Program-made: the position numbers and the translations under genes
Assembly: GCF_019748715.1 (NCBI RefSeq)
Contig: NZ_JACLBZ010000002.1
Span: 124,001 to 188,000 of the forward strand
Length of the DNA: 64,000 bases
Direction of reading: 5' to 3'
Source: Sporosarcina aquimarina
Lineage (GTDB): Bacteria > Bacillota > Bacilli > Bacillales_A > Planococcaceae
The notes under the pieces: model-generated
Databases searched by the model: none
The model's input: the letters and a program-made list of their open reading frames with translations, nothing else
Told to the model about the DNA's origin: nothing
In this document: positions 28,119 through 40,019 of the stretch, piece by piece
How the letters are laid out: each line of letters begins with the position of its first letter
How positions within the stretch are numbered: position 1 is the first letter of the stretch

Positions 28119-28153
28119 TATGCATCCCCTTCCCGGGAATTCATTGTTTTACT

Positions 28154-29155
28154 TTAGTCTTTCTTCTGTTGCGGTGGCTGCTGGTCTCCGCCAACTTTGC
28201 TGATGGAGTCACGCATGCCTGTATCCGCTTGGATGTTCTTGTAGTTCATATAATCCATAATACCGATGTTTCCTGAACGCAGTGCTTCCGCCATTGCCAA
28301 AGGCACTTCGGATTCTGCACCCACCACTTTCGCGCGCATCTCCTGTGTTTTCGCCTTCATCTCTTGCTCATTGGCAACAGCCATTGCGCGACGTTCTTCA
28401 GCTTTCGCTTGGGCGATATTTTTATCTGCCATTGCTTGTTCCGTTTGAAGTTCGGCACCGATATTTTTACCGATATCTACGTCCGCAATATCAATGGATA
28501 AGATTTCGAAAGCAGTTCCGGAATCCAACCCTTTCGTAAGGACCGTCTGAGAAATCATGTCTGGATTTTCCAGCACTTTGGCATGGTTGACGGAAGAACC
28601 AATCGTACTGACAATCCCTTCACCGACACGGGCAACAACCGTTTCTTCACCGGCCCCCCCGACGAGTCGGTCTATATTGGCACGAACCGTAATCCGGGCT
28701 TTCGCCTTCACTTCAATACCGTTCATCGCAACACCTGCAATGAATGGTGTTTCAATAACTTTCGGGTTAACGGACATTTGAACTGCTTCCAACACATCTC
28801 GTCCCGCCAAGTCAATCGCTTGTGCTCTTTCAAATGTCAGCGCGATATTCGCCCGTTGTGCTGCGATTAACGCATTCACGACACGGTCTACGTTACCGCC
28901 CGCCAAGTAATGGCTCTCCAGTTGATTGATCGTTACAGTCAAACCCGCTTTATGTGCTTTGATCAGCGGATTAACGACTCTGCTCGGGATTACCCGACGC
29001 AAACGCATCCCGATTAATGTGAAAATACTTACTCGTACCCCTGCCGCCATGGCGGAAATCCATAGCGTCACAGGAACAAATGTAAAGAATATCGCTAATA
29101 CGATAATGATGATAAAGACTGCTGCTACCAGTCCTATTGTTCCTAGTCCCATCAT
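28154..29155 (-). CDS. floA: Flotillin-like protein FloA
   Basis: Membrane scaffold that organises functional membrane microdomains, 333 residues. A hydrophobic hairpin at residues 5-45 is followed by the SPFH/PHB-type domain (about 50-200). A Glu/Ala/Lys/Gln-rich coiled coil follows (residues 230-300, [20 protein letters not shown]). The N-terminus overlaps the yqeZ stop by 4 bp, keeping the NfeD-flotillin pairing found in almost all genomes. Start ATG 29155 follows GAGGAACAAGGCTT. Confidence 0.94.
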   Translation of the reverse strand: MMGLGTIGLVAAVFIIIIVLAIFFTFVPVTLWISAMAAGVRVSIFTLIGMRLRRVIPSRVVNPLIKAHKAGLTVTINQLESHYLAGGNVDRVVNALIAAQRANIALTFERAQAIDLAGRDVLEAVQMSVNPKVIETPFIAGVAMNGIEVKAKARITVRANIDRLVGGAGEETVVARVGEGIVSTIGSSVNHAKVLENPDMISQTVLTKGLDSGTAFEILSIDIADVDIGKNIGAELQTEQAMADKNIAQAKAEERRAMAVANEQEMKAKTQEMRAKVVGAESEVPLAMAEALRSGNIGIMDYMNYKNIQADTGMRDSISKVGGDQQPPQQKKD

Positions 29156-30489
29156 AAGCCTTGTTCCTCCTCATTCTTCTTTTCTCTAACAACGATTCTA
29201 AAGCCTTCCACCGCCACGATCACTACTTCTTTATTACGATCAATATAGCGCCCTTCCGATACAACATCAATCCGCTCGCCATCTAAATCAGCGACACCGG
29301 ATGGACGAAGAGGGGTAAGCGTTGTCGCAACTTTCTGCAATAGATCCGTACGGTTCTCGTTGGATACATAACCGTTTTCCGTATCCATCGTATCCATTAG
29401 AATGATTTTATTCAACAGATGAAGTTTTTTTCCGAAGAATTTCATAATAACCACCGCTCCTATACTCGCCACGGCCATCGCAATCAGCACTGAAACCGCC
29501 ATGAATGCCAAGTTTGTGCCTGCCAGCAAAATACTTCCTATGATAGCCAAGACTCCGAAGATTCCCGCTATCCCACCTGCAATAAAAAATTCGGCGATGA
29601 TGAGTCCTACACCCAAAAGGAACAAGATCAAGGTCTCATAACCCGCCAGACCAGCCACTGTATGACCGTAGAAAAATAAGAATAAGGCAGTCAGCCCCAT
29701 ACTTCCCGGTACACCAAAGCCTGGTGAGTACAATTCCACAATCAGTCCAAGACTCGCAACAGAAAGTAAAATCGGGACAACTATCGGATTCGTAATGAAC
29801 CGAGCCGCTTTTTCCGAAAATGTTTCTGTCGTAGAAATGACTGTTGCCTCTTCCAAGTCCAGCTTCTGCAACAATTCATCAAATGTTGCAACCGTCCCCT
29901 CACTATAATCTACTTTCTCAGCTTCATCTGCAGTGAGTGTCAACAGTTCACCTTTAGGGGCACGAAGCTCCGGCATGTCAATTTCCGGATTGGCCATCGC
30001 GAGAGCATACTTAGGTTTTCGGTCGTTGTGCAACGCAGCATTTTTCATTTGTGCAAGCCAGTAACTGTTGGCTTTCGTTTCTGCTGCATTTCCGGATCCA
30101 TCGATGACTTGAGCAGCACCTATGGAACCATTTGGCGTCATGTAGATTTCATCCGCATAGAGTGCCAAGAACGCACCTGCTGATAATGCCCGATCATTAA
30201 TGAATGCGACGATTTTGGCGTCAGTCGATGTCATTAGCTTCGCGATTTGATCCGCAGCATCCACAAATCCGCCGGGAGTATCTATATCCAATACAATCGT
30301 CTCTGCACCTTCGTCAGCCGCTTCTTTAAATGAACGTTGCAGGAATGCATGCAGTCCCTTCTCTACCTCTTGATGGAGCGGCACCCGATATACTTTCTTT
30401 TCAGCTGCATCCGCCGTGTGTATAAAAGGCAAAGCGATTGTTCCGATGAATAAAATGAGCAGAAAAATAGACCTAATCATTTTAGTCAT
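29152..30489 (-). CDS. yqeZ: NfeD family protein with ClpP-like protease domain (YqeZ)
   Basis: NfeD1b-type membrane serine protease of 445 residues, operon partner of floA. It has a signal peptide (residues 1-28, cleavage near ADAAE), then a ClpP/crotonase-fold domain (about 40-220). The catalytic Ser lies in the [19 protein letters not shown] motif. Five membrane helices follow (about 235-370), then the NfeD OB-fold at the C-terminus (about 380-445). GAGGTG precedes ATG 30489. Homologues are thought to process stomatin/flotillin-like proteins. Confidence 0.93.
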   Translation of the reverse strand: MTKMIRSIFLLILFIGTIALPFIHTADAAEKKVYRVPLHQEVEKGLHAFLQRSFKEAADEGAETIVLDIDTPGGFVDAADQIAKLMTSTDAKIVAFINDRALSAGAFLALYADEIYMTPNGSIGAAQVIDGSGNAAETKANSYWLAQMKNAALHNDRKPKYALAMANPEIDMPELRAPKGELLTLTADEAEKVDYSEGTVATFDELLQKLDLEEATVISTTETFSEKAARFITNPIVVPILLSVASLGLIVELYSPGFGVPGSMGLTALFLFFYGHTVAGLAGYETLILFLLGVGLIIAEFFIAGGIAGIFGVLAIIGSILLAGTNLAFMAVSVLIAMAVASIGAVVIMKFFGKKLHLLNKIILMDTMDTENGYVSNENRTDLLQKVATTLTPLRPSGVADLDGERIDVVSEGRYIDRNKEVVIVAVEGFRIVVREKKNEEEQGL

Positions 30490-30576
30490 TGTTTTCTCAC
30501 CTCTCTCTACTGCCTATTATACTAACTATTTACGTTTGAAAACCTTTTTGGTTTCATTTTATCGAAAAAAAAATAT

Positions 30577-30895
30577 CAATTACGCCTAGGCGTAATTGTG
30601 TCCAGATTTTGTATCGAGCTTTAGGCCGGCATGACGCAGGTCAGTTAGCCTTTGTCGCAAGAAGCCGCGACTTTTGGCTAACTTCATCTTTTAAAGCCCA
30701 TCTCAAAATCTGTGACATCCGCCGGAGGCTTAGGCCTACAGGAAGTAGGTCATGCAGGTGTTGCCACAAGATGTGGCGATCCTAACCTGCGTACTTCTAT
30801 TGTTCAGCGAGTTTTCAAACACCCGTTGAACAAAGATAAAGCCACACTCATCTCGCCACTTAAAGAGCGGAAGGCACCCGCTGAGTAAAAATAAA
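30577..30895. repeat. Dispersed palindromic repeat, copy B (long form, inverted relative to A)
   Basis: A composite intergenic element with four stem-loops. These are a 22-bp perfect dyad (30577-30598, arms CAATTACGCCT), a nested hairpin AGTTAGCC...GTCGC / GCGAC...GGCTAACT (30643-30683), a nested hairpin GCAGGT...GCCACA / TGTGGC...ACCTGC (30754-30790), and TTGTTCA / TGAACAA (30800-30832). It shares the order dyad, TCCAGATTTTG, the GTAC...TTGTTCAGC block and the AT-rich tail with copy A. It fills almost all of the 490-bp gap between yqeZ and rpsU, where I saw no gene. Confidence 0.85.
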
Positions 30896-30931
30896 ATAAA
30901 CCGAAAATCCTTTGATGGATTTTCGGTTTAT
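30886..30931 (-). terminator. Intrinsic terminator of rpsU
   Basis: The 15-bp perfect stem (30896-30910 with 30917-30931, 6-nt loop) is followed on the minus strand by TTTTATTTTT. It lies 47 bp after the rpsU stop and abuts the end of repeat copy B. Confidence 0.88.
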
Positions 30932-30978
30932 ACGAAATTACATTAATAGTTAATCTCAAAATTCAATGTAGGCAGAAA

Positions 30979-31152
30979 TTAGAATTTACGCTTACGAGCA
31001 GCTTCTGATTTCTTTTTACGTTTCACACTTGGCTTTTCATAGAACTCGCGCTTTCTTACCTCTTGTATTGTACCACTTTTGGATACAGTACGTTTGAAGC
31101 GGCGAAGAGCGTCTTCAAGTGATTCATTTTTGCGAACGACTGTCTTAGTCAT
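30979..31152 (-). CDS. rpsU: 30S ribosomal protein S21
   Basis: Basic 57-residue protein of the small ribosomal subunit, [12 protein letters not shown] at the start and a Lys/Arg-rich C-terminus. Length and sequence are typical of Bacillales S21. The frame is open to 31179, but GGAGGGACAAG directly precedes ATG 31152. It has its own strong promoter and terminator. In B. subtilis yqeY follows rpsU; here the gene is missing and a repeat occupies the place. Confidence 0.97.
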   Translation of the reverse strand: MTKTVVRKNESLEDALRRFKRTVSKSGTIQEVRKREFYEKPSVKRKKKSEAARKRKF

Positions 31153-31212
31153 ATCTCTTGTCCCTCCCTCCGAGCACACTTCGAAACATAGCTGTTTGCC
31201 ATGTACTAGAAA

Positions 31213-31241
31213 ATTATAACGTAGAATTTCCGATCGGTCAA
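31213..31241 (-). promoter_or_regulatory. Sigma-A promoter of rpsU
   Basis: On the minus strand TTGACC (31236-31241) and TATAAT (31213-31218) are separated by exactly 17 nt. This is one of the best promoters in the window, as expected for a ribosomal protein gene. Confidence 0.85.
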
Positions 31242-31338
31242 TAAAAAACTATTAGAATATTAATAAGAATTTCTACCGCTGGCTGCCAATTTCAAACAAG
31301 TGCCTGTCGAGACTAGACTGCGCTTTGCACTCTTGAGA

Positions 31339-32010
31339 TCAATAGTCCGATGTAGATTCGAGACCTTCCATTATTGCGACGCCTGAACTTGCTCCGATGC
31401 GAGTGGCTCCCGCTTCGATCATTTTGTTGACGTCTTCGATGCTACGGACACCGCCAGATGCTTTAACACCGATTTTCGGTCCTACTACGGAGCGCATCAG
31501 CTTGACATCTTCAGAAGTAGCGCCTCCTGTTGAGAAACCTGTGGAAGTTTTTACGAAGTCTGCACCTGCAAGTACTGACAGTTCGCAGGCAGTACGTTTT
31601 TGCATAGCGTCCAGCAATGACGTTTCCAAGATTACTTTTACAATCGCTTTTCCTTTTGCCGCTTCAACAACACCTTCTATATCCTTTTGAACATATTCAA
31701 TTAATCCGCTGTGAAGAGCACCGACGTTCAATACCATATCAATTTCTCCTGCTCCGTTTGCGATGGCATCTTTCGTTTCGAAGATTTTTGTTTCCGTCGT
31801 GCTGGCACCTAAAGGAAAGCCGATCACGGTACAAACTTTGACATTTGTATTCTCTAATGCTTCCGCAGCTGTCTTAACCCATGTCGGGTTGATACAAACA
31901 GAAGCGAATTCGTACTTTTTCGCTTCTTCACATAACTCAATTACTTGTTGCTTTGTAGCATCTGCCTTCAATAGCGTATGATCAATATACGCGGCATAAT
32001 TTTTCGTCAC
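31339..32010 (-). CDS. deoC: Deoxyribose-phosphate aldolase
   Basis: Class I aldolase that splits 2-deoxyribose 5-phosphate into glyceraldehyde 3-phosphate and acetaldehyde in nucleoside catabolism, 223 residues. The Schiff-base Lys is in the [13 protein letters not shown] motif and the second Lys in GVKASGG. GTG 32010 follows GGAGCGCTTTCA and gives a protein starting at [14 protein letters not shown], with the length of B. subtilis DeoC; the longer frame to 32103 would run through the mtaB terminator. The gene stands alone here, without other deo genes. Confidence 0.94.
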   Translation of the reverse strand: MTKNYAAYIDHTLLKADATKQQVIELCEEAKKYEFASVCINPTWVKTAAEALENTNVKVCTVIGFPLGASTTETKIFETKDAIANGAGEIDMVLNVGALHSGLIEYVQKDIEGVVEAAKGKAIVKVILETSLLDAMQKRTACELSVLAGADFVKTSTGFSTGGATSEDVKLMRSVVGPKIGVKASGGVRSIEDVNKMIEAGATRIGASSGVAIMEGLESTSDY

Positions 32011-32072
32011 TGAAAGCGCTCCTTTTTTAACATCTTTTCTTTTAGTATAGCAAAGCTTCATTTTGCTTGCAC

Positions 32073-32100
32073 GAAAAAGACCACCCATACAGGTGGCCTT
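32073..32100 (-). terminator. Intrinsic terminator of the hrcA-mtaB region
   Basis: Stem with arms AGACCACC and the pairing GGTGGCCT (about 32079-32086 and 32092-32099, loop near 32087-32090) is followed on the minus strand by TTTTT. It begins 3 bp past the mtaB stop. Confidence 0.85.
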
Positions 32101-32102
32101 CA

Positions 32103-33443
32103 TCAGATCAAGATTTCTTGATCTTCAATAATTCGTACCGGCTGTCCTTCATTGTAAGGATACCCGGCTTTCGTTAATTTCACACGGACAATTTGGCCGA
32201 CCATCGTTTCATCTGCCGGCAAGACCACTTTCAAATAGTTGTCTGTATAGCCTTCAAACAAGTTTTTATCAGGGTCTAGTTTATAGCGCTCTTCCGGAAT
32301 GACTTCCAGCACTTCGCCTTCAAATCGAGCCGCATAGTCTTTCGCCAGTTGATCATTCAATGTAATCAAACGATGTACACGTTCGTTTTTAACGCCTTCA
32401 TCAATTTGATCTTCCATACGAGCTGCCGGTGTACCTGTTCGCTTAGAATAAGGGAACACATGCAGTTCAGAGAATTTATGATCGCGGATGAAATTATATG
32501 TCTCCATAAATTCCTCTTCCGTTTCGCCTGGGAAACCGACGATGACATCTGATGTAATCGCAAGCTGCGGTAATGCTTCGTTCAAGCGGACGAGACGTTC
32601 AGAAAAGAACTCCATCGTATACTTACGGCGCATTCGTTTCAGGACTGTATTGGAACCTGACTGGATTGGAATATGCAAGTGACGGACGATAATTTTGGAT
32701 TCTCTCAATACATCAATTACTTCGTCAGTCAATTGGCTCGCTTCGATTGAACTGATTCGAAGACGTTTGAGTCCTTTGACGTTCTTCTCGAGATCCCGCA
32801 ATAGACGTGCAAGATTATAGTCTTTCAAATCTTCCCCATAGCCGCCTGTATGAATCCCCGTCAAGACGATCTCCAAGTAGCCTGCATCAACAAGCTGCTG
32901 CGCTTGGTGTATGACTTCTTGCGGGTCACGTGAGCGCATCAAGCCTCTTGCCCAAGGGATGATACAGAACGTACAGAAGTTGTTGCAGCCTTCTTGGATT
33001 TTCAATGAAGCGCGTGTACGGTCCGTGAATGAAGGTACATCCAGTTCTTCGTAGACACGGTTCTTCATAATATTCCGCACAGCATTTATCGGCTGCCGTT
33101 CTTCACGGAATTGTTCAATCAGCCCCAAAAGCTTCGTGCGGTCTTGCGTGCCTACCACGATGTCCACGCCAGGTATCGCCATAATTTCAGCAGGAGAAGT
33201 TTGTGCATAACAGCCTGTCACACAAATTACTGCGTCCGGATTTTGACGGATCGCACGACGTATGACTTGGCGGCTTTTTTTATCTCCTGTATTCGTTACC
33301 GTACATGTGTTGATCACATAGACGTCTGAGTTTTTTTCAAATTCAACCCGACCATAGCCTGCCTCCTGAAACAGCTGCCAAATCGCTTCTGTTTCGTAAT
33401 GATTCACTTTGCAGCCTAACGTATGAAAAGCAACCGAAGACAT
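32103..33443 (-). CDS. mtaB: tRNA (N6-L-threonylcarbamoyladenosine(37)-C2)-methylthiotransferase MtaB
   Basis: Radical SAM methylthiotransferase that converts t6A37 to ms2t6A37 in tRNA, 446 residues. The N-terminal UPF0004 domain has three cluster cysteines ([23 protein letters not shown]). The radical SAM cluster motif is [15 protein letters not shown], and the C-terminal TRAM domain binds RNA. ATG 33443 follows AGAGGTGAGCG; the frame continues upstream into rsmE but without support. In B. subtilis it is yqeV, in the same place after rsmE. Confidence 0.95.
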   Translation of the reverse strand: MSSVAFHTLGCKVNHYETEAIWQLFQEAGYGRVEFEKNSDVYVINTCTVTNTGDKKSRQVIRRAIRQNPDAVICVTGCYAQTSPAEIMAIPGVDIVVGTQDRTKLLGLIEQFREERQPINAVRNIMKNRVYEELDVPSFTDRTRASLKIQEGCNNFCTFCIIPWARGLMRSRDPQEVIHQAQQLVDAGYLEIVLTGIHTGGYGEDLKDYNLARLLRDLEKNVKGLKRLRISSIEASQLTDEVIDVLRESKIIVRHLHIPIQSGSNTVLKRMRRKYTMEFFSERLVRLNEALPQLAITSDVIVGFPGETEEEFMETYNFIRDHKFSELHVFPYSKRTGTPAARMEDQIDEGVKNERVHRLITLNDQLAKDYAARFEGEVLEVIPEERYKLDPDKNLFEGYTDNYLKVVLPADETMVGQIVRVKLTKAGYPYNEGQPVRIIEDQEILI

Positions 33444-33459
33444 CAGTCGCTCACCTCTT

Positions 33460-34200
33460 TCATTCAAATTCATAAGACATAGCGGACAATAAATATAAAG
33501 GGGCCGTTTCCGTCCGTAAGATTCGAGGCCCGAGTGCCATCGGAAGGAATCCCGCATCTTTCAAAAAATGCGCTTCTTCCCTGGCTAAGCCGCCTTCGGG
33601 TCCAAAAACAACCAATACCGATTGTTTATGATACACGTTTTTCAGACGATCTGCAATCTTATGCGGCACTTCGCTTTTTGCATCCTCTTCATCAGCGAAA
33701 AGCTTGACGTCAAAGGAAGCCGCATATTCTGCAAGTTGCTTAATAGATTGGACAGGGAGAATCTCGGGTATGTGATTACGGTGGCATTGCTCTGCCGCTT
33801 CTTTTGCAATCTTTTGGAGACGTTCCACTCGCTTATCGCTTTTTCTAAGGTCCCATTTGACGACTGATCGACTAGCCGCCAAAGGAATTAGACGCTTCAT
33901 GCCGAGCTCCGTCCCTTTTTGCGTGATCAAGTCCAGTTTATCGCCTTTTGGAAGACCGCAGGCGATCGTGACATGTATAGGCATCTCATTGTGTTGATCG
34001 AGTTCCTCTAGCTGAGATACGATGACTTCATCATCAAGAATCTCTTCAATAGACGCCAATGAGACGACTCCGTTATATACTGTCAGTAACTGTTCGCCGG
34101 ATGTCATTCGCATAACCTTAACGATATGCTTATAATCGTCTCCGCTGATCGCTACCCGCTGTTCTCCATCGAAAGGCTTTTCAAGAAAATAACGTTGCAA
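33460..34200 (-). CDS. rsmE: 16S rRNA (uracil(1498)-N(3))-methyltransferase RsmE
   Basis: SPOUT-family methyltransferase of 246 residues that modifies U1498 of 16S rRNA. An N-terminal PUA-like domain (QRYFLEKPF) is followed by the SPOUT domain with the knot motifs VVFGPEGGLAREE and LGPRILRTETAPLYLLSA. TTG 34200 is the start: it lies 2 bp after the prmA stop, AAGGGCG is upstream, and QRYF at position 2 matches B. subtilis YqeU. The longer frame overlaps prmA. Confidence 0.93.
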   Translation of the reverse strand: MQRYFLEKPFDGEQRVAISGDDYKHIVKVMRMTSGEQLLTVYNGVVSLASIEEILDDEVIVSQLEELDQHNEMPIHVTIACGLPKGDKLDLITQKGTELGMKRLIPLAASRSVVKWDLRKSDKRVERLQKIAKEAAEQCHRNHIPEILPVQSIKQLAEYAASFDVKLFADEEDAKSEVPHKIADRLKNVYHKQSVLVVFGPEGGLAREEAHFLKDAGFLPMALGPRILRTETAPLYLLSAMSYEFE

Positions 34201-34202
34201 AA

Positions 34203-35147
34203 TTATCCACGCCCTTTGCGCGCAATAATTGCTACCCAATCTTCCATGAGCACCGTCTCCACAATTTCAAAACCTTGCGCGATCAAATCTTCACGTACTT
34301 CATCACGTTTCTGAAGTATGATCCCAGATGTGATGAATAGCCCGCCCGGCTTAATCAGCTTAAATGCATCTTTCGAAAAGGACATGATGACATCCGCAAG
34401 TATATTCGCGATAATCAAGTCAGGCGGCTCTTCTATCGCATCCAGCAAATTCGCTTCCAAAACTGTAATCCGATCATCCACATGGTTGTATGAAACATTT
34501 TCCTGCGCCGCCCGGACAGCAACTTCGTCTAAATCCAGCGCGGTAATATGTTTCGCACCGAGAAGAGCGGCACCAATCGCCAGAACGCCCGAGCCTGTTC
34601 CGACATCTACAATACTTTGATCAGGCAGCAAATACTTCTCGAGTGCCTGCAGGCAAAGAACTGTTGTCGGATGAGTTCCTGTACCAAACGCCATCCCCGG
34701 ATCAAGTTCAATGATTAATTCATCCGTTTCCACCGGTGTATAGTCTTCCCAAGTAGGCACAATTGTAAAACGCTTGGAGATTTTTACCGGATGATAATAC
34801 TGTTTCCAAGAGTTTGCCCAATCTTCTTCGTCGACCTCTGTAATTCCAATTGTGAAGCGCCCTGGATCGAGAGAAAATTGACGGAGCCCCTCGATTTCTA
34901 ATTCTAATTCCTGAACCGTTTCATTGATGAAACTATTAACCGGCAAATAGGCTTTGATGATGACACCTTCACCCGGAAAATCTTGTTTATCCAGCGCATA
35001 GAGTTCACCGTATTGGTTTATCCGTTCTTTATCCGGCTCTGTGGAATCTTCTATGATGACACCACTAGCTCCCGCTTCATGCAGTATATTGGCCACGGCT
35101 TCGGTTGCTTCATGCGTGGTATGGACGGAGACTTCTGACCATTTCAC
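34203..35147 (-). CDS. prmA: Ribosomal protein L11 methyltransferase PrmA
   Basis: SAM-dependent enzyme that methylates ribosomal protein L11, 314 residues. The N-terminal substrate-recognition domain covers residues 1-125. The methyltransferase fold follows with motif I VDVGTGSGVLAIGA, a GMAFGTGTHPTT stretch before it, and the NPP-like motif replaced by DLIIANILADV, as usual in PrmA. GTG 35147 is the start (protein MKWSEVSVHTT). It follows dnaJ by 15 bp and belongs to the extended dnaK region found in Bacillales. Confidence 0.94.
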   Translation of the reverse strand: MKWSEVSVHTTHEATEAVANILHEAGASGVIIEDSTEPDKERINQYGELYALDKQDFPGEGVIIKAYLPVNSFINETVQELELEIEGLRQFSLDPGRFTIGITEVDEEDWANSWKQYYHPVKISKRFTIVPTWEDYTPVETDELIIELDPGMAFGTGTHPTTVLCLQALEKYLLPDQSIVDVGTGSGVLAIGAALLGAKHITALDLDEVAVRAAQENVSYNHVDDRITVLEANLLDAIEEPPDLIIANILADVIMSFSKDAFKLIKPGGLFITSGIILQKRDEVREDLIAQGFEIVETVLMEDWVAIIARKGRG

Positions 35148-35162
35148 AGTTTTTCAATCCTT

Positions 35163-36284
35163 TCATTCGCCTTTGAAAGTACGTTTGATTTTGTCGAAGA
35201 ATGAGCTGGAGTATTCATCAGGTGTTTCGCCTTCAATTGAGGCAAATTCTCTCAGCAACTCTTTTTGTTTTTCTGTCATCTTTTTCGGAGTAATTACTTT
35301 GACGATGACGTGCTGATCCCCTACTCCATGTCCGTGTACGTTCGGTACCCCTTTACCGCGCAAACGGAAAGTCGTGCCGTTTTGAGTACCAGCTGGGATT
35401 TTCAACTTTACTTTCCCATGTACGGTTGGAACTTCGAGTTCATCGCCGAGTGAAGCTTGCGGGAATGTTAAGGACAATTCTAGGATAATATCGTCTTCCT
35501 CACGGATAAAACGTTTGTGTGGACGGACGTTAAAGACGATATATAAATCTCCTGGAGGTCCTCCGTTAATTCCTGCCTCACCTTGACCTCCTACGCGTAA
35601 ACGCTGGCCTTGGTCCACTCCTGCCGGAATTGAAACTTCAATAATCTTCTTTTTAGTGACTCGGCCTTTACCGTGACATGTTTCACATTTTTCAGGAATG
35701 ATCTTTCCTGTTCCTTGACAAGTGGAGCATGTTCTGCGGTTCACTACTTGGCCAAACGGAGTATTTTGCGCCACTGAAATTTCGCCGGAACCATTACATT
35801 CTGTACATGTTTTGACACTTGTACCTTTTTTGGCACCTGTTCCGTCGCATGTGTCACACACTTCTTCACGTGGAATTTCGATTTCAGTCTTTTTGCCGAA
35901 GATGGCATCCATGAAATCCACTGTCATCGTATATTGAAGGTCATTTCCTTTTTGAGGAGCGTTTGGATCTCTTCTTCTCGCACTGCCGCCAAAAAATGTA
36001 CTGAAAATATCTTCGAAACCGAAGCCTTCAGCACCGCCGCCGCCAAAACCGCCAAATCCTTGGCTCGGACCTTCATGACCATATTGGTCATAGCTGGCAC
36101 GTTTGTTTTCATCGCTTAGCACTTCAAATGCTTCCGTTACTTCCTTAAATTTCACTTCAGCATCCGCTTCTTTGTTCAAGTCTGGATGGTATTGTTTGGA
36201 AAGCTTCCGATACGCTTTGCGGATCTCTTCCTTTGTGGCGGACTTAGAGACCCCCAACACGTCGTAATAATCTCGTTTACTCAT
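35163..36284 (-). CDS. dnaJ: Chaperone DnaJ (Hsp40)
   Basis: J-domain co-chaperone of DnaK, 373 residues. The J domain (residues 1-70) has the HPD triad in [13 protein letters not shown]. The Gly/Phe-rich segment ([17 protein letters not shown]) is followed by four CxxCxGxG zinc repeats ([32 protein letters not shown]). The substrate-binding C-terminal domain then follows. A terminator-like hairpin lies between it and dnaK, so part of its transcription may be separate. Confidence 0.97.
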   Translation of the reverse strand: MSKRDYYDVLGVSKSATKEEIRKAYRKLSKQYHPDLNKEADAEVKFKEVTEAFEVLSDENKRASYDQYGHEGPSQGFGGFGGGGAEGFGFEDIFSTFFGGSARRRDPNAPQKGNDLQYTMTVDFMDAIFGKKTEIEIPREEVCDTCDGTGAKKGTSVKTCTECNGSGEISVAQNTPFGQVVNRRTCSTCQGTGKIIPEKCETCHGKGRVTKKKIIEVSIPAGVDQGQRLRVGGQGEAGINGGPPGDLYIVFNVRPHKRFIREEDDIILELSLTFPQASLGDELEVPTVHGKVKLKIPAGTQNGTTFRLRGKGVPNVHGHGVGDQHVIVKVITPKKMTEKQKELLREFASIEGETPDEYSSSFFDKIKRTFKGE

Positions 36285-36360
36285 TCACTGCACCCCTCAT
36301 CGCATTTTACCTGTGGTCCATTGTAACATGTTGAAATGATTTTTGTTATGATAACAGACG

Positions 36361-36397
36361 AAAAAGTCAAAGCCGGAATTTCGGACTTTGACTTTTC
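36361..36397 (-). terminator. Attenuating terminator between dnaK and dnaJ
   Basis: Stem arms AAAGTCAAAG (36363-36372) and CTTTGACTTT (36386-36395), extended inward by CCG/CGG, are followed on the minus strand by TTTTTCG. The T-run is short, so partial readthrough to dnaJ is likely. Confidence 0.75.
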
Positions 36398-36420
36398 CGT
36401 CAACATCTATTTCAATTCAA

Positions 36421-38271
<1,851 letters not shown>

Positions 38272-38298
38272 TTATTCGCAAGTTAGTTTTGTCTGTTT

Positions 38299-38877
38299 TT
38301 ATTCGTTTACTTTGACCATGGATGGACGCAGCACACGTTCTTTCAGCTTATACCCTTTTTGAAGTTCTTCCAAAACAATGCCGGAAGCTTTCTCTTCATC
38401 ATTTCCTGTCATAACTGCTTGATGGAAATTCGGATCAAACTCCTGATCAATTGCTTCGATTTCTTCCAGACCTTCGGATTTCAATGCTTCGACCAATGAG
38501 CGGTAGACCATATCCATGCCCGTCAAAATCGACTGACTTTCTGTTTCTGTTGCCTCAACAGATAGAGCGCGTTCGAAATTATCCAATACAGGCAAAATAT
38601 TGACCATCACATTTTGTGCACGATAGGTCTGCAACGCTTGATAGTCGAGGGAAGCTCGTCTTTTTACGTTTTCCATATCTGCCAATACACGCAATTTCTT
38701 ACCCTCTTCTTCCTCAAGGGCTTTTGTCAATTCATCTATTTTTTTCTTTAGTTCGTCTTCTTCAGTGACTTCTTCAGCTTGTTCTTCTGGCTGATCTGTC
38801 GTATGTTCTGCATCTTGTTCTTCTTCAGAACCATTCTCAAGTTGTTCATTTTCATTGAGTTCTTCTTTTTCAGTCAC
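38299..38877 (-). CDS. grpE: Nucleotide exchange factor GrpE
   Basis: Co-chaperone that releases ADP from DnaK, 192 residues. A long acidic N-terminal stretch (Glu-rich, residues 1-45) leads into the dimeric coiled coil (ELTKALEEEEGKKLRVLADMEN, cut here to its core) and the C-terminal beta wing with the VLEELQKGYKLKERVLRP motif. The start GTG 38877 overlaps the hrcA stop (GTGA). No ATG is closer, and GGAGGCAAGACAC precedes it. Confidence 0.95.
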   Translation of the reverse strand: MTEKEELNENEQLENGSEEEQDAEHTTDQPEEQAEEVTEEDELKKKIDELTKALEEEEGKKLRVLADMENVKRRASLDYQALQTYRAQNVMVNILPVLDNFERALSVEATETESQSILTGMDMVYRSLVEALKSEGLEEIEAIDQEFDPNFHQAVMTGNDEEKASGIVLEELQKGYKLKERVLRPSMVKVNE

Positions 38878-39929
38878 GTGTCTTGCCTCCTATCTGCGTC
38901 TTGTCCGATCGTCAATCTATGAAGTGCAGAAGATAAATCACTGCTTAAAATATCGAGCAGCGTGATCACTCTTCCATAATCCATTCGTTTCGGACCGATA
39001 ATTGCAATGGAACCTTCCATATTCTCACCTGCAGAGTATGTGGATGTGATAACACTGTAATCTTCCATGTCGATCACTTTGTTCTCAGAACCGATTCGAA
39101 CTTGAATCCCTTGTTCGTTCTTCTGAAAAATAGCCATGGCAGGATTGCCTTTTTCAATCAGCTCAAAGAAGGACTTCATTTTTTGAAAGTCATGGAATTC
39201 CGGTTGCTTCCACATATTCATTTTCCCACCGAAATAAAGACGTTCTTCGGGTTCTACCGCAACCGCTTGCTGCAGCGAGCTGAAGAGTTTCTCGGCATGA
39301 TGAATATGTTGTTCAAAAACATGCTTTGCTTCCTGTAACAGCTTTTGCTGCAGCTGTACAAGCGAGGTGCCTATTAGGCGTTCATTTAAAATATTGACCG
39401 TCTTTTCAATTTCTGAAGCAGTCAATCCTTCTGGAACATCAAAGATCCGATTTTCCACATGGCCATTATCTGTAACGATAATGGCGACTGCCTTCTTTTG
39501 ATCCAAAGGAACAATTGAAAACTTTTTGACGGCGTGCGTCGAAGTATCAGGTCCCAGCAGAATCGAAGTGTAATTCGTCAGCTCCGATAAAATCGTTGCA
39601 GACTTACGTATTAGCTCTTCAGATTCCCCTACTTTTTCCTGAAACAGTGTTCGCAGCTGCAGACTGTCTTCCAAGCCTAGAGTTTGCGGCTGCAATAAAT
39701 GATCCACAAAGAATCGATACCCTTTTTCAGAAGGCACTCTTCCGGATGAAGTGTGAGTCTTTTCAAGAAACCCCAAATCCTCGAGGTCCGCCATGTCGTT
39801 CCGGATAGTGGCCGAACTAAACGGCGCCTCCGGTTTCTTTGACAGTTGCCTAGAGCCTACGGGTTGAGCAGACTCGATGAAATCTTTCACCGTCAATTGT
39901 AGTATGAGCAATTGTCTGTTTGTCAACAT
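38874..39929 (-). CDS. hrcA: Heat-inducible transcription repressor HrcA
   Basis: Repressor that binds CIRCE, 351 residues. The N-terminal winged helix (LTNRQLLILQLTVKDFIE, then SSATIRNDMADLEDLGFL) binds DNA; the GAF-like and inserted domains follow. The ATG at 39929 lies 8 nt after AGGAG; the frame is open to 39950 but that stretch is the CIRCE itself. It is the first gene of the hrcA-grpE-dnaK-dnaJ operon and is autoregulated. Confidence 0.96.
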   Translation of the reverse strand: MLTNRQLLILQLTVKDFIESAQPVGSRQLSKKPEAPFSSATIRNDMADLEDLGFLEKTHTSSGRVPSEKGYRFFVDHLLQPQTLGLEDSLQLRTLFQEKVGESEELIRKSATILSELTNYTSILLGPDTSTHAVKKFSIVPLDQKKAVAIIVTDNGHVENRIFDVPEGLTASEIEKTVNILNERLIGTSLVQLQQKLLQEAKHVFEQHIHHAEKLFSSLQQAVAVEPEERLYFGGKMNMWKQPEFHDFQKMKSFFELIEKGNPAMAIFQKNEQGIQVRIGSENKVIDMEDYSVITSTYSAGENMEGSIAIIGPKRMDYGRVITLLDILSSDLSSALHRLTIGQDADRRQDT

Positions 39930-39943
39930 GATCATCACTCCTG

Positions 39944-39970
39944 TTAGCACTCATTAACTTCGAGTGCTAA
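39944..39970. promoter_or_regulatory. CIRCE operator of the hrcA-dnaK operon
   Basis: Perfect consensus inverted repeat TTAGCACTC (39944-39952), 9-nt spacer, GAGTGCTAA (39962-39970). It is 15 bp upstream of the hrcA start and directly downstream of the -10 element, the usual place for HrcA repression. Confidence 0.97.
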
Positions 39971-39980
39971 TACTACTCAT

Positions 39981-40009
39981 AATTTATCAAATTACATTTT
40001 ACCTGTCAA
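39981..40009 (-). promoter_or_regulatory. Sigma-A promoter of the hrcA operon
   Basis: On the minus strand a consensus -35 TTGACA (40004-40009) and -10 TAAATT (39981-39986) are spaced 17 nt apart, with CIRCE starting 11 nt further on. The -35 lies only 11 bp past the hemW stop. Confidence 0.85.
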
Positions 40010-40019
40010 TGAATCAAGC

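Noticed and set aside
30577-30895. Possible CRISPR array or tRNA cluster in the rpsU-yqeZ gap
   Set aside because: The repeats are hairpin modules of different sequence, not evenly spaced direct repeats, and no tRNA fold with T-loop GTTCGA was found.
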